Assembly (NCBI GenBank): GCA_003554375.1
Contig: PWGF01000233.1
Coordinates: 1 to 37,053, forward strand
Source: Spirochaetaceae bacterium
GTDB lineage: Bacteria > Spirochaetota > Spirochaetia > DSM-27196 > SKKC01
DNA length: 37,053 nucleotides
Direction: 5' to 3'
Both the position numbers and the translations under genes were made by a program. How positions within the stretch are numbered: position 1 is the first letter of the stretch; the number at the start of each line of letters is the position of its first letter. The notes under the pieces were generated by a model. It did not search any database, was not told the origin of the DNA, and was given only the letters and a program-made list of their open reading frames with translations. Below are positions 1 to 8,414 of this stretch, one piece after another.

Positions 1-72
1 GGATCTTGATGCATGCCTGTGCAAGTGGGGGAGGCATGCGCCGCGCGGGCGGGGGCAAGGAGGAAGCGCCTT

Positions 73-1266
73 TTGCGCCAAGGAAAGCAGTTCATAACGA
101 TCACCTTCAGTCTCCTGGCCCTGCTCGCAGCGACGGCACCGGCTGAGCGTGTCCACGAGCCGCGCCTCGCCCCGGCTGACCCCATCGCCGAGGGGATGGG
201 ATCAGCAACGGTCGCGCTTCCCGGAGACGGCCGTTCGTTCTTCAGTAACCCTGCAGGATTCGCGTCGCCCGGTGGAGAGTTGACGGTTGCCACAGGGGCG
301 GGGGCGGTGCGAGCTTCGCGCTCCAGCTTGGCCCGAATGCCTACCGATCTGCTGCTTGGGAACATGTCATTAACGCCGGACGGTCTCCCACGCTATTTCG
401 ATTCCGCCGTGTACGAAGGCCGGTTTCGACAGCGGGGCTCTGCAGGGATAGGCTTCGCCGGTAGTGGTCTTGGGCTAGCCCTCTTCGGAGCCGGGGAGAT
501 GACCTTGGAAGGTGGAGATGAGCCGACGGGGAGCTTGCTGAGTGAGCTGACTCTGGTAGGAGGACTCGGTGCTCCGCTGGAAGCGCTTGGGGGGCGATTC
601 CAATTTGGTGTTTCCGCGCGGCCGTTCGTGCGAATCTACGCCCCCGAGCTGTTCGGGGCGGAGATGGAGCGATATGAGGCGCTTCGTGAGGGGGAGTCCG
701 TAGTGGGAGCGTTCGGTGATGTGCCGACACGGAACGGCTTCGGTATAGCACTGGACGCGGGTGCGCTTTTCGAGCGGGGACCGTTCAGTGTTGGCATAGC
801 GGCGTTTGATATCGGTGATACGTCACTCTCGTATGAGGGGCACCCGTTGAGCAGTGTCGCGGACTCGTTTGCCGACGGCCGGCTGCCGGAAGGCGGAACT
901 GATGGTAACGAGCAGTTTGACCCTGATGCCCGCTACTTGGTACCGATGCAGACGCGCCTCGGAGCGGCCTTTTCCTCGGGTGTTGGCGCCTCTCTCTTCG
1001 GGACTGACTTGCTCTCAGTTACGCTAGGCGCGGAGCTTCGTGACTTACATTCTCTATTCTTCAAATCCTATTCTCCGACCGAGAATCTGCACACCGGGCT
1101 TGAACTGGAGCTTGCGCGTTTTGTTTCCGGACGGGCCGGCTACGCCGGAGGTGACTATACGCTCGGCGCTGGAATCCGGCTGGGCATCTTTCGATTGGAC
1201 AGCACGCTCCGTTTTGCCGAAAATGAAAGTGCGGAAGCTACGTTAGGTGCGTCGATTCGATTTTAG
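73..1266 (+). CDS. FadL/UPF0164-like outer-membrane beta-barrel protein
   Basis: Predicted outer-membrane barrel of about 397 residues. The frame is open from an ATG at 13, but I place the start at the in-frame TTG at 73, because AAGGAGG at 57-63 lies 9 nt before it and this gives a clean signal peptide (basic start, then a hydrophobic stretch ending in Ala-rich ATAPA). The mature N-terminus carries the SNPAGF signature found in FadL/PorV/UPF0164-type barrels of spirochaetes and Bacteroidetes. The rest alternates Gly and aromatic residues as barrel strands do, and the protein ends in Phe, the usual C-terminal signal for barrel insertion. The second barrel at 2299 shares the same N-terminal signature, so the two are probably paralogues. 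Transport of hydrophobic molecules is the family precedent; the substrate here is unknown. Confidence 0.75.
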   Translation: MRQGKQFITITFSLLALLAATAPAERVHEPRLAPADPIAEGMGSATVALPGDGRSFFSNPAGFASPGGELTVATGAGAVRASRSSLARMPTDLLLGNMSLTPDGLPRYFDSAVYEGRFRQRGSAGIGFAGSGLGLALFGAGEMTLEGGDEPTGSLLSELTLVGGLGAPLEALGGRFQFGVSARPFVRIYAPELFGAEMERYEALREGESVVGAFGDVPTRNGFGIALDAGALFERGPFSVGIAAFDIGDTSLSYEGHPLSSVADSFADGRLPEGGTDGNEQFDPDARYLVPMQTRLGAAFSSGVGASLFGTDLLSVTLGAELRDLHSLFFKSYSPTENLHTGLELELARFVSGRAGYAGGDYTLGAGIRLGIFRLDSTLRFAENESAEATLGASIRF

Positions 1267-1342
1267 ACGCCCGGTCGCCGAGCCTGGGGATTGCGGGCAA
1301 GCGCAAGGTTGCGGCAGCAGCGCCGGTTTGCGGTATTTCGAT

Positions 1343-1356
1343 CCACCTGCAGGTGG
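1343..1356. repeat. 14-bp perfect palindrome in the barrel-lipoprotein spacer
   Basis: CCACCTGCAGGTGG is its own reverse complement. It lies 98 bp upstream of the lipoprotein start at 1454, in a 187-bp spacer without a gene. It may be an operator. It shares the ACCTGC/GCAGGT core with the dyad at 2208-2228 upstream of the second barrel. Confidence 0.45.
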
Positions 1357-1453
1357 TTTCCGCCGAGAGGCAGCGTCTTTCTCGGGACGACGCGAAGCGC
1401 TTCTGTGCCGGCGTGTCGGTCCAATGAGTAGACGTGCGATTAAAGGGGGTCCC

Positions 1454-2134
1454 ATGGGACGAGTACCGGCGGTTATGATCCGGGTGTGCGTGGTCGCGCT
1501 ATTGTCGCTTTCTTTCGTCGCATGCGAGCAGGTGTTTACCACCAACTGGTTCGGGTGGGCTCGGAGTCAGCCCGGCTCTATGTCCGACGAGGGGTTGGAC
1601 CGTTATGCTCGTGACGCGCTCCGCAGCGGAAACGACGTCCGTATGGCCGATGCGTTCGAGGAGCTGGCCGAGCGTTATGAAGACGAAGACGGGGATCTCG
1701 ACGAGCAGTACTGGCCGACGCTTCTGGATCTCGGGTTTGCCGTGTCCGGCGTGGGCGCCGTCGTGCTTTCGTTTCCGGAAGCGGGGGACGAGGGGTTCGC
1801 GGCCCTCGAGACGCAGATTCTGGCGGTTGATGACGAAGTAACGGACAGAACGCTGGCATGCCTCGATGAGATCGAGCCCGAAGCCGCGGGCGGCGATCGC
1901 TTTCTGTATGGGGCGTTGGCGGCGACCTTTCGGGCGGTTCAAGAAGCCGAAGGATGGGACGAGGTAGCGTCTGCTCCCTCCATGGGGGACCTGGATACGG
2001 ACGTTGCCGATAAGCTCGTTCGCGCGTTGGAATATGCGGATGAGGCGGAAAGGCTGCTCCTGGAGGGAGGCAAGATGAACGAGTTAAGAGAAGAGATGAT
2101 CGAAGTGGTCCGGGGGCTCGATCCTGATGAGTGA
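1454..2134 (+). CDS. Putative lipoprotein of unknown function
   Basis: A protein of 226 residues that I do not recognise. The frame is open from 1247, but the start is set at ATG 1454, where AAAGGGGG lies 5 nt upstream and a lipoprotein signal peptide begins: a short basic start, a hydrophobic core and SFVAC, the relaxed lipobox typical of spirochaetes, with Cys near residue 23. The mature part is acidic, rich in Glu, Asp and Ala, mostly helical in appearance, with no recognised catalytic motif. It resembles TPR-like or helical periplasmic adaptors only in general character. It lies between two outer-membrane barrels on the same strand, so it may help in their assembly or function, which is inference from position. 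Confidence 0.7.
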   Translation: MGRVPAVMIRVCVVALLSLSFVACEQVFTTNWFGWARSQPGSMSDEGLDRYARDALRSGNDVRMADAFEELAERYEDEDGDLDEQYWPTLLDLGFAVSGVGAVVLSFPEAGDEGFAALETQILAVDDEVTDRTLACLDEIEPEAAGGDRFLYGALAATFRAVQEAEGWDEVASAPSMGDLDTDVADKLVRALEYADEAERLLLEGGKMNELREEMIEVVRGLDPDE

Positions 2135-2207
2135 TTCGGCTGCGTGGCCCCTCCAGCTGCGTAGGGCGATACAAGAGACGCCCGATCGCGCTATTCGCCT
2201 CGTCTGA

Positions 2208-2228
2208 GCAGGTCCCGCCGGGACCTGC
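2208..2228. repeat. Long perfect inverted repeat before second barrel gene
   Basis: GCAGGTCCCG, one central base, then CGGGACCTGC: 10-bp perfect arms. It starts 73 bp after the lipoprotein stop and 71 bp before the next start. No T-run follows on either side, so an intrinsic terminator is not supported. An operator or an mRNA stem is possible. Confidence 0.45.
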
Positions 2229-2234
2229 AGTGGT

Positions 2235-2250
2235 ATCCGGAGGTCCGGAT
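2235..2250. repeat. Second dyad upstream of second barrel gene
   Basis: ATCCGGA-GG-TCCGGAT, perfect 7-bp arms with a 2-nt centre, 7 bp beyond the previous dyad and 48 bp before the GTG start at 2299. Two adjacent dyads in one short spacer look regulatory; the protein that would bind is unknown. Confidence 0.4.
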
Positions 2251-2298
2251 CGGAATGACCAGATCAGTCGCTTTCGATAGGCGAAAAGGAGAGTTCGT

Positions 2299-3477
2299 GT
2301 GAGGTGGGTTTCGGTTGTTCTAGCAGGTGTTATGACCTTTGCGGCCGCTTTCTCCGCAGCAAGTTGGGAACGAGAGGCGGAGCTCTTCCGCGTGGTCAGC
2401 CCCAGGGCGCGTGCGTTGGGAGGGTATCACGCGGCGATGGCGGATGATTTCTACACCATGTTCAGCAATCCAGCGGGGTTTCGTTCGGTGGAGCGTACGA
2501 TCAACCTTGCAAGAATCGGCGGACACGCGTCGGGTCAGGGATTTCGCCTTCTTGAGCATGCTCTGGACGAGGACTTGGACGCGGAAGCGGTGTTCGGCGA
2601 TGACGGCGCAGCGGAGGATCTCTTAGGTGGCCACGCAGCGCTCGAGGTAACCGGGCCGCTGGCTTTCGGCTACGCGGGGAATGGAGCGGGGTTTGGACTC
2701 TTCAACAGCACAGGCGCAGTAGTCGCGGCGGACGCAGTGGGTGCCACGGAGTTGGTAGTCCGGGAGCACCTTGTCATGCGTGGCGGTTACGCTTTTCGTC
2801 TTGCCGGCGCTCGCGAGTCCTTGCCGACTGTCGACGCCGGCCTCACGTTGAATGCGTTCGTGTTGGGAGAGGGGAGGGACACCGTCCAGCCACTCGATGT
2901 ACCGGACTTGATCGATGATCCGTTTCAGACCGTGCAAGGCGATTTGCCGTTCGCGTTGCGGACGGGGGTCGGGCTTTCGGTGGGATTACTGGTGGACTGG
3001 GGAGGAGATTTCGCGGTCGGTATTACCGCGGATAACGTGTACGCGCCCCGGTTTGGGTTCGAATATGAGTCCCTCGGTGCGTTTATGAACGGCGACGGCG
3101 ATGGTGAGGAGTATACCGATCTCGATCTCGCGCCACTCGATTTGTCCTTCGGCGTAGCGGGCGACGTTCCGATCGGACCGTTGGCGCCTTACATCGACGG
3201 CGTGCGGCTTTTCTTGGATTACCGGGACGCCCTCGATTTCGTCGTGCTCGACCATGCGGATCATCCGCTTCTGAAGCTTAGCTTGGGCAGTGAAGTGACG
3301 GTTCTTGATATCGTCGATCTGCGGTTCGGACTAGGCCGCGGTCTCCCTGCCGTGGGAGTAGGGCTCGATCTGGAGTTTCTGAGCGTGAATGGAGCCGTCT
3401 ATGGCGCGGAGCTCTCTTCGCAACCGGGGGGGAATCCGGTGTATAACGTCGCCTTCGGCATAGACGTCACCTTATAG
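2299..3477 (+). CDS. FadL/UPF0164-like outer-membrane beta-barrel protein (paralogue)
   Basis: A 392-residue predicted outer-membrane barrel with a GTG start preceded by AAAGGAGAG at 2284-2292. The signal peptide spans about residues 1-21 and ends in an Ala/Ser-rich cleavage region. The mature start reads RALGGYHAAMADDFYTMFSN then PAGF, which is the ALGG...NPAG pattern of FadL/PorV-like proteins. Many Gly-aromatic strand-like segments follow. It lacks a terminal Phe (it ends VTL). It is the third gene of a barrel-lipoprotein-barrel cluster. UPF0164 proteins in Treponema are regarded as FadL-like fatty-acid or hydrophobic-solute channels; that function here is inferred from family likeness only. 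Confidence 0.75.
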   Translation: MRWVSVVLAGVMTFAAAFSAASWEREAELFRVVSPRARALGGYHAAMADDFYTMFSNPAGFRSVERTINLARIGGHASGQGFRLLEHALDEDLDAEAVFGDDGAAEDLLGGHAALEVTGPLAFGYAGNGAGFGLFNSTGAVVAADAVGATELVVREHLVMRGGYAFRLAGARESLPTVDAGLTLNAFVLGEGRDTVQPLDVPDLIDDPFQTVQGDLPFALRTGVGLSVGLLVDWGGDFAVGITADNVYAPRFGFEYESLGAFMNGDGDGEEYTDLDLAPLDLSFGVAGDVPIGPLAPYIDGVRLFLDYRDALDFVVLDHADHPLLKLSLGSEVTVLDIVDLRFGLGRGLPAVGVGLDLEFLSVNGAVYGAELSSQPGGNPVYNVAFGIDVTL

Positions 3478-3487
3478 AACAAGCGCT

Positions 3488-3516
3488 CATAGAGCGAGGG
3501 TGGGCTGCTCGCTATG
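3488..3516 (+). other. Hairpin just after the barrel gene
   Basis: CATAGAGCGAG pairs with CTCGCTATG, with one bulged A and a loop of nine bases, starting 11 nt after the stop. There is no U-tract after it, so it is at best a weak or factor-dependent terminator or a 3-prime stabilising stem. Confidence 0.3.
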
Positions 3517-3535
3517 CGTGACGGGCCGGCGGCCG

Positions 3536-3563
3536 TTGACACAAGGCTTGGCCACGGTATAAG
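3536..3563 (+). promoter_or_regulatory. tRNA-Lys promoter
   Basis: TTGACA at 3536-3541 and TATAAG at 3558-3563 with 16-bp spacing. The tRNA begins 13 nt after the -10 box. This is the best match to a vegetative promoter in the window. Confidence 0.75.
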
Positions 3564-3576
3564 TTAGCGCCCGTTC

Positions 3577-3649
3577 GGGCCGCTAGCTCAGGTGGTAGAG
3601 CAACGCCCTTTTAAGGCGTGGGTCGATGGTTCGAATCCATCGCGGCTCA
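3577..3649 (+). tRNA. tRNA-Lys (UUU)
   Basis: Complete cloverleaf of 73 nt. The acceptor stem GGGCCGC pairs with GCGGCTC (one G-U). The D arm contains AGCTCAGGTGGTAGAGC. The anticodon stem ACGCC/GGCGT encloses CTTTTAA with anticodon TTT. The T arm is GATGG-TTCGAAT-CCATC. Discriminator is A; CCA is not encoded. It has its own promoter, 13 bp upstream. No clear terminator follows, and the 247 bp between here and the end of xylB hold no supportable gene. Confidence 0.96.
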
Positions 3650-3896
3650 TTATAGCCCTTTGCTTAGCCGTTGGTTATACTTCTTTCCGCTTCATTGCAT
3701 CCGTACCCTGAGATGCGGTCTGAGAAGGATCGAGTGTGGGAGGTGCGCCGTGCGGCGTTCCCAGATGACAGGCGGTATGGTTGTCGATACCGCGAATGCC
3801 GACTGCGAGCGTTCCCGCGGGTTCTCCGAACGGGGGTTTCCCCGAATCGGATTGACGAGGCGCCCTTTCAAAACGGCGGTTTCGGCTTCCGCGGGT

Positions 3897-5393
3897 TCAC
3901 CTCGGCAGATAGCTGCTGCGAAGCTGCTTGAAAACCGCGTGGCGCCGGCGGAGCCATTCGTGCCGATCGGGACGCGGCTCAACGGGGGCTGAAGGAGGAG
4001 GTGCGGCCCGGGCGACCGCGTCTTCGAAGTCGGAATAGTGTCCGCCGGCAATAGCTCCCAACATTGCAGCCCCGACAGCCGACGCATTGGGTTGCTGCAT
4101 AGGCCGAAGCGGATGGCCGACCGTGTCCGCAAGGAGCTGGAGATACTCGGGGGACCGCGCCCCGCCGCCGCCTACCTTGATGGTGGCTCCGTTGCGCCCT
4201 CCCGCGGCCGCTATTCCCGCGGAACGAAGAACTGCTTCCAGTGCCTCACTGATCGCGAAGACTACGCCCTCCAAAGAGGCGTACCGGAGCGCGCGGCTCG
4301 AATGGGCCCGCCGGAGTCGCAGCCACGCGCCTGTTGCATCCTCACGCATGATCGGTGTCCGCTCACCGGTCAGATACGGCAAGAAGAACGGGCCATCCGG
4401 ATCGCTCGTAGTTTCGCAGCATTCAGCGGCTTCGAGCAGCTGATTCCATTCGATGCCGAGGATGTCGCAGACCCAGGTTAGTGAAGCCCCGGCGTTCTTG
4501 ACGCTTCCCTGAAGGGCGGTACCGCGAAGATGGCTGAAGACGTTCAGTCCGTGATGAACTCCGATCGTACCGAGGGTCGGCGAAACGACCTGGCCCCCGG
4601 TCCCGAGCATTACCTGAACGTCCCCCGGAGCAAGCACGCCGTTAGCAAGACATGCGGCTTGCTGGTCTCCGGCGCCGGTAGCGACGACGGTACCGGGCTC
4701 GAGAGCGAGAATCTGCGCTGCTTCTGTAGTCAGTTTGCCGCCGACTTCGCCAGGCTCCTTGACCGGTGGAAGAATGTGCTCGGGCAGATCGAAGAGCCGG
4801 CATACTTCGGGTGCCCACCGGCGCCTGCCTACATCGAACATGAGCGTAGCCGAGGCGTCGGTAGGGTCGGTCGCGATGTTGCCGGTCATGCGGTAGCGAA
4901 CGTAGTCTTTCACATGGAGAAGGACTGCCGCCTTTTCAAGCGACTCCGGCTCGTTCCGCGCGAGCCATACGAGGGGGCAGAGGGTTAATCCCGCAGCCAC
5001 TTGGTTCTGCACGCGCGAGAGGAGACCGGCCGCGGAGAGCCGCGCTTCGATTTCCGGCACCAGTGGACCCGCACGGGTGTCCATCCAGGTGACGGCCGGA
5101 CGGATCACCGAGCCGGTGTCGTCGAGCAGAACGAATGAGTGCATCTGTCCGGTAAGTCCGACCGCTAAGACTCGTAGTGCGCCTTGGCTCTTTCGAGCTG
5201 CTTCGACGGCCTCGCGGGTAGCTTCGCAGACGGCCAGCCACCACTGCTCGGGTATCTGCTCGGCCCATCCTGAGCCTGGTAAGCTCGTCTCATACGGACG
5301 TTGCGCTTCGCTCAGGATATGCCCGTCGAAGTCGACAAGACATACCTTCAGCGCCGAGGTGCCCAGGTCGACTCCGATTGTCGTCTCTCTCAT
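3897..5393 (-). CDS. xylB: Xylulokinase (FGGY family)
   Basis: Phosphorylates D-xylulose to xylulose 5-phosphate, feeding the pentose phosphate pathway in the cytosol. The 498-residue length is normal for XylB. The N-terminal phosphate-binding signature DLGTSALKV is at about residue 9, the xylulokinase-type GLTGQMHS near residue 83, the catalytic Asp lies in GAGDQQAACLANGV in the middle, and the ATP-binding GGGGARSPEYLQLLAD is near the C-terminus. ATG start at 5393 agrees with the family N-terminus; the upstream Shine-Dalgarno is poor (GGGG close to ATG). No xylose isomerase or transporter lies beside it; asnA lies 123 bp upstream on the same strand. A broader pentulose kinase role cannot be excluded. 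Confidence 0.88.
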   Translation of the reverse strand: MRETTIGVDLGTSALKVCLVDFDGHILSEAQRPYETSLPGSGWAEQIPEQWWLAVCEATREAVEAARKSQGALRVLAVGLTGQMHSFVLLDDTGSVIRPAVTWMDTRAGPLVPEIEARLSAAGLLSRVQNQVAAGLTLCPLVWLARNEPESLEKAAVLLHVKDYVRYRMTGNIATDPTDASATLMFDVGRRRWAPEVCRLFDLPEHILPPVKEPGEVGGKLTTEAAQILALEPGTVVATGAGDQQAACLANGVLAPGDVQVMLGTGGQVVSPTLGTIGVHHGLNVFSHLRGTALQGSVKNAGASLTWVCDILGIEWNQLLEAAECCETTSDPDGPFFLPYLTGERTPIMREDATGAWLRLRRAHSSRALRYASLEGVVFAISEALEAVLRSAGIAAAGGRNGATIKVGGGGARSPEYLQLLADTVGHPLRPMQQPNASAVGAAMLGAIAGGHYSDFEDAVARAAPPPSAPVEPRPDRHEWLRRRHAVFKQLRSSYLPR

Positions 5394-5516
5394 AGCCCCA
5401 TGTCCAATTCTGAGTGATATGACCAGACTCGCGTGTTGTCACGGAGGAAGGCGGCTTCCCCGCGCCGGCGCGAGCCCGGGCAGTAGCTGTCGGCCGGAGC
5501 CCGACATGCGAGGATC

Positions 5517-6548
5517 TCACATGAGCGGGATGCCGTCCTTCCTGCACTCCTCCGCCATGGACTCCGGCCAGACCGATGCTTGGACCTCGCCGATGTGTGC
5601 TTTCCGCAGCAGGAACATGCAGAGACGCGACTGCCCGATGCCACCCCCGATCGTCTGGGGAAACTCACCCGCCAGAAACCGCTTGTGCCAGTAGAGCTCC
5701 TGCCGCTCCTGATTCTCCGTCAGAGCGAGCTGCCTGAGCAGCGCCTCACGATCCACTCGAATTCCCATAGACGATAGCTCCAGGGCTTTGTCGCGTACGG
5801 AGTCCCAGACGATGATGTCACCGTTCAGGCCGAAGCGACCGGGAGCTGTTTTCGTGGACCAGTCGTCGTAGTCCGGCGCGCGACGGCCATGAGGTTGCCC
5901 GTCGGAGAGCGCCCCACCGATGCCAACGACGAAAACGGCTCCATACTCTTGCGCAAGGCGGTCTTCGCGCTCTTCCGGGGTGAGCTCCGGATATCGTGTC
6001 CGAGCCTCTTCTGCATGGATTATTGCGATGCTTTCGGAGAGGCGGAGCGGGATGTCGGGATACTGTTCGTGGACGGCAAACTCGGTCCGCTTGACGGCGT
6101 TGTATATTCGCCGCACGATCTCGTACAGGAACGACTCGTTGCGCCGTCCTGATTGCATGACGAGCTCCCAGTCCCACTGGTCCACGTAGATCGAGTGCGT
6201 GGCATCGATGACGTCGTCCGGCCGAATTGCGTTCATGTCCGTGTATATTCCGGTTCCCGTCTCGTAACCGTAGTCGGCGAGCGCCATTCTCTTCCACTTG
6301 GCGAGCGATTGGACAATCTCCATTTCCGCTTCTTCGAGGTGGGCGACCGGAAACCTCACCGGCCGCTCGACGCCGGTCAAATCGTCGTTAATGCCGCTTC
6401 CCCGCCGCACAAATAGCGGCGATGTGGCTCGGAAGAGCCTGAGCTCGGTCGACAGCGTTCGCTCGAAAAAGGTCTTGATCTGCTTGATCGCGGTCTCGGT
6501 TTGCTTGATATCCAGAATAGGCCGATACGGCTTCGGTACAATCGACAT
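5517..6548 (-). CDS. asnA: Aspartate--ammonia ligase (asparagine synthetase A)
   Basis: Makes asparagine from aspartate, ammonia and ATP. AsnA is a class II aminoacyl-tRNA-synthetase-like fold. The 343 residues match AsnA end to end: KQTETAIKQIKTFFERTLST at the N-terminus, LFRATSPLFVRRGSGINDDL, then GTGIYTDMNAIRPDD, DQWDWE near the middle, and the C-terminal GGGIGQSRLCMFLLRKAHIG motif-3-like segment. There is no Shine-Dalgarno before ATG 6548; a TATTCT -10 box ends 7 nt upstream, suggesting a leaderless transcript. The gene lies between feoB (42 bp upstream) and xylB and is probably transcribed from its own promoter. Confidence 0.95.
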   Translation of the reverse strand: MSIVPKPYRPILDIKQTETAIKQIKTFFERTLSTELRLFRATSPLFVRRGSGINDDLTGVERPVRFPVAHLEEAEMEIVQSLAKWKRMALADYGYETGTGIYTDMNAIRPDDVIDATHSIYVDQWDWELVMQSGRRNESFLYEIVRRIYNAVKRTEFAVHEQYPDIPLRLSESIAIIHAEEARTRYPELTPEEREDRLAQEYGAVFVVGIGGALSDGQPHGRRAPDYDDWSTKTAPGRFGLNGDIIVWDSVRDKALELSSMGIRVDREALLRQLALTENQERQELYWHKRFLAGEFPQTIGGGIGQSRLCMFLLRKAHIGEVQASVWPESMAEECRKDGIPLM

Positions 6549-6555
6549 GGCGGTG

Positions 6556-6585
6556 AGAATAGTGTGGTTAAGGCCGGAAGAGCAA
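6556..6585 (-). promoter_or_regulatory. Candidate asnA promoter (leaderless)
   Basis: On the minus strand TTGCTC at 6585-6580, 18-bp spacer, TATTCT at 6561-6556. The asnA ATG at 6548 comes 7 nt after the -10 box, which would place the transcription start on or next to the start codon. It lies in the 42-bp feoB-asnA spacer. Confidence 0.4.
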
Positions 6586-6590
6586 CCCTG

Positions 6591-8411
6591 TCACGGTACG
6601 AGCGCGCCGGCCTGTGCAATGACTCCGCCCAGGAGAAATGCCGTGAGAACCGTCAGGACAAGTAACGCGATCGCAGCGCGCAGGCCGAGCTCTCTGGCCA
6701 AAGTGGCTACCACGGCAATGCACGGCACGTAGAAAAGTCCGACTGTGGCGCCCACGAAAGTCTGAAGCGTCGTGATCTCCATGTCCAGGAGCGGAAGCAC
6801 GGTGAGCTCCCGCCGCACGACGCCGAGTAGCAGCGGCGTCGCAGCCTCCTCCGGGAGACGAAGCCAGCCGGTCACGATGGGTGAGAGAAGCGCGCCGACC
6901 CGAGTCAGGATTCGGGTTTCGTAGAGGACCGCCGCGACGCCGACAGCCGCGACCATCGGGAGGGCACCGTCGACGAGGAAGTGCCGGACTCTTGCCAGAA
7001 GCTTCCGGCCCAGAACGCGCGGCTGTGGCACCAGGAGCTCCGGGATCTCCAGGATGAGTTCCGAGCGGCGGCCGGGAAGGAGTGCGTCCATCGCGAGACC
7101 TGCGACGGCGATGACGGCGAAGGAGAGACCGAAGAGCGCGACGACAAGCAGTATGCTCCGCTCGGCAAGCAGCGCAAAGATAGCGCCGGTTTGGGCAATG
7201 CATGGGACGGCAAGCGATATGAGGGTCGCCACGATGGCGCGTTCTCTGCCGGATCCCATGGCGCGCGTCGAGAGAATGCCCGGAATCGCGCATCCGTACC
7301 CAAGCAGGAGCGAGATGACATGTGACCCCCGCAATCCGATCTTACCCAGAAGCCCGTCGAGGAGAATTGCCAGTCGCGGAAGGTATCCGGAGTCCTCGAG
7401 GAGAGCCAGCACGAAGTAGAAGGAGAGTACGTATGGCAGCACCAGGGTAAACGGCCACTCGATGCCTTTGATGAGGAAGCCGTACTCGCCGATGAGAACG
7501 TCACGGGCAATCCCGGCCGGGACGAGTGACGCGACCCCTTCGCTCAAGGCCGGGAAGAGGTATCCTCGAGCTATAGGGAGGAGGAATGCCTGTCGAACCC
7601 CCATCCCGATGCCCACGATTGCCCCGAAGCTCACCGCAAGCACCCCGAAGGCAATCAGGAGTCCCGGCCACGGGTGCACCAGGGCGTCGCTCTGCGCTGG
7701 GTAGGATGCGGTCCGATCCCGCGGGTGGCCCGCCGGAGGCGCAGGTGCGGCCGGATTCCGCCCTTCGAGGTCCTGGATCTCCTCGAAGTGATCGGGGCAG
7801 TTGGAGCGCTCGGAGACGCATTCCTGTGCGATCTCTTCCGCGTGACGCCAGTAATCGCCTGTGAACGGTTCGGGGACTCTCGGGTGACTCAAAGTATCGG
7901 CAGCCGCAGCCTCCAATCGGTCCAAGCCCCACCCCGTGGGAGCGGCAGTGGGGATCACCGGTACGCCGAGGCGCTTCGCCAGAGTCTCCGAATCGATGTG
8001 TTTCCCCTTAGCGCCGGCAATGTCGCTTCGGTTGAGCGCGACCACCGTAGGCTGCCCCGCGGGAAGAATTTCGAGAATGAGGTGTATGCTACTATCCAGG
8101 TTGACCGCGTCGGCAACGATGAGAACGAGGTCGGCCGGCTCGCGGAGCATGGTGGTGGTGACTCGCTCGGCCTCGTTTGTTGCCGAAAGCGAATACGACC
8201 CGGGTAGGTCGATCAGGGATATCCGGTGGTCGCCGAGCCTGCCCGTGCCCTGAGCAACGTCCACCGTGGTCCCCGGGTAGTTCGCCACCAAGGTCCCGAG
8301 TCCGGTGAGCCGGTTAAAAATGACGCTCTTGCCGACGTTCGGCGGTCCGGCAAGAAGCACGCGGCGCGTGCCTCTGCAATGGGCTGTTCGAGAAGCTTTG
8401 TGGCATCTCAT
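6591..8411 (-). CDS. feoB: Ferrous iron transport protein B (short FeoB)
   Basis: Membrane Fe(II) importer with a cytosolic GTPase domain. G1 GPPNVGKS is at residues 22-29, the G2 segment is NYPGTTVD, G3 DLPG at 68-71, G4 NRSD at 127-130. A shortened helical spacer (about 150-230) leads to the membrane part. The three conserved Cys motifs of the permease are all present: GYGCAIP (Cys about 374), VPCIAQTG (Cys about 404) and VPCIAVVAT (Cys about 564). At 606 residues it is shorter than E. coli FeoB (about 770), mainly through the reduced GTPase-permease linker. The start lies 3 nt after the FeoA-fusion stop, so the two are co-translated. Confidence 0.93.
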   Translation of the reverse strand: MRCHKASRTAHCRGTRRVLLAGPPNVGKSVIFNRLTGLGTLVANYPGTTVDVAQGTGRLGDHRISLIDLPGSYSLSATNEAERVTTTMLREPADLVLIVADAVNLDSSIHLILEILPAGQPTVVALNRSDIAGAKGKHIDSETLAKRLGVPVIPTAAPTGWGLDRLEAAAADTLSHPRVPEPFTGDYWRHAEEIAQECVSERSNCPDHFEEIQDLEGRNPAAPAPPAGHPRDRTASYPAQSDALVHPWPGLLIAFGVLAVSFGAIVGIGMGVRQAFLLPIARGYLFPALSEGVASLVPAGIARDVLIGEYGFLIKGIEWPFTLVLPYVLSFYFVLALLEDSGYLPRLAILLDGLLGKIGLRGSHVISLLLGYGCAIPGILSTRAMGSGRERAIVATLISLAVPCIAQTGAIFALLAERSILLVVALFGLSFAVIAVAGLAMDALLPGRRSELILEIPELLVPQPRVLGRKLLARVRHFLVDGALPMVAAVGVAAVLYETRILTRVGALLSPIVTGWLRLPEEAATPLLLGVVRRELTVLPLLDMEITTLQTFVGATVGLFYVPCIAVVATLARELGLRAAIALLVLTVLTAFLLGGVIAQAGALVP

Positions 8412-8414
8412 GCG

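Noticed and set aside
1247-1453. N-terminal extension of the lipoprotein gene
   Set aside because: ATG 1454 has a Shine-Dalgarno and starts the signal peptide; the extension overlaps the barrel gene end and reads as noncoding.
3650-3896. Possible small genes between tRNA-Lys and xylB
   Set aside because: Frames on both strands lack starts with ribosome-binding sites and protein-like composition; GGGG-GTTT-CCCC near 3843 has no T-run and is not a terminator.
4038-4988. Plus-strand frames opposite xylB
   Set aside because: They are complementary shadows of a well-supported kinase gene.
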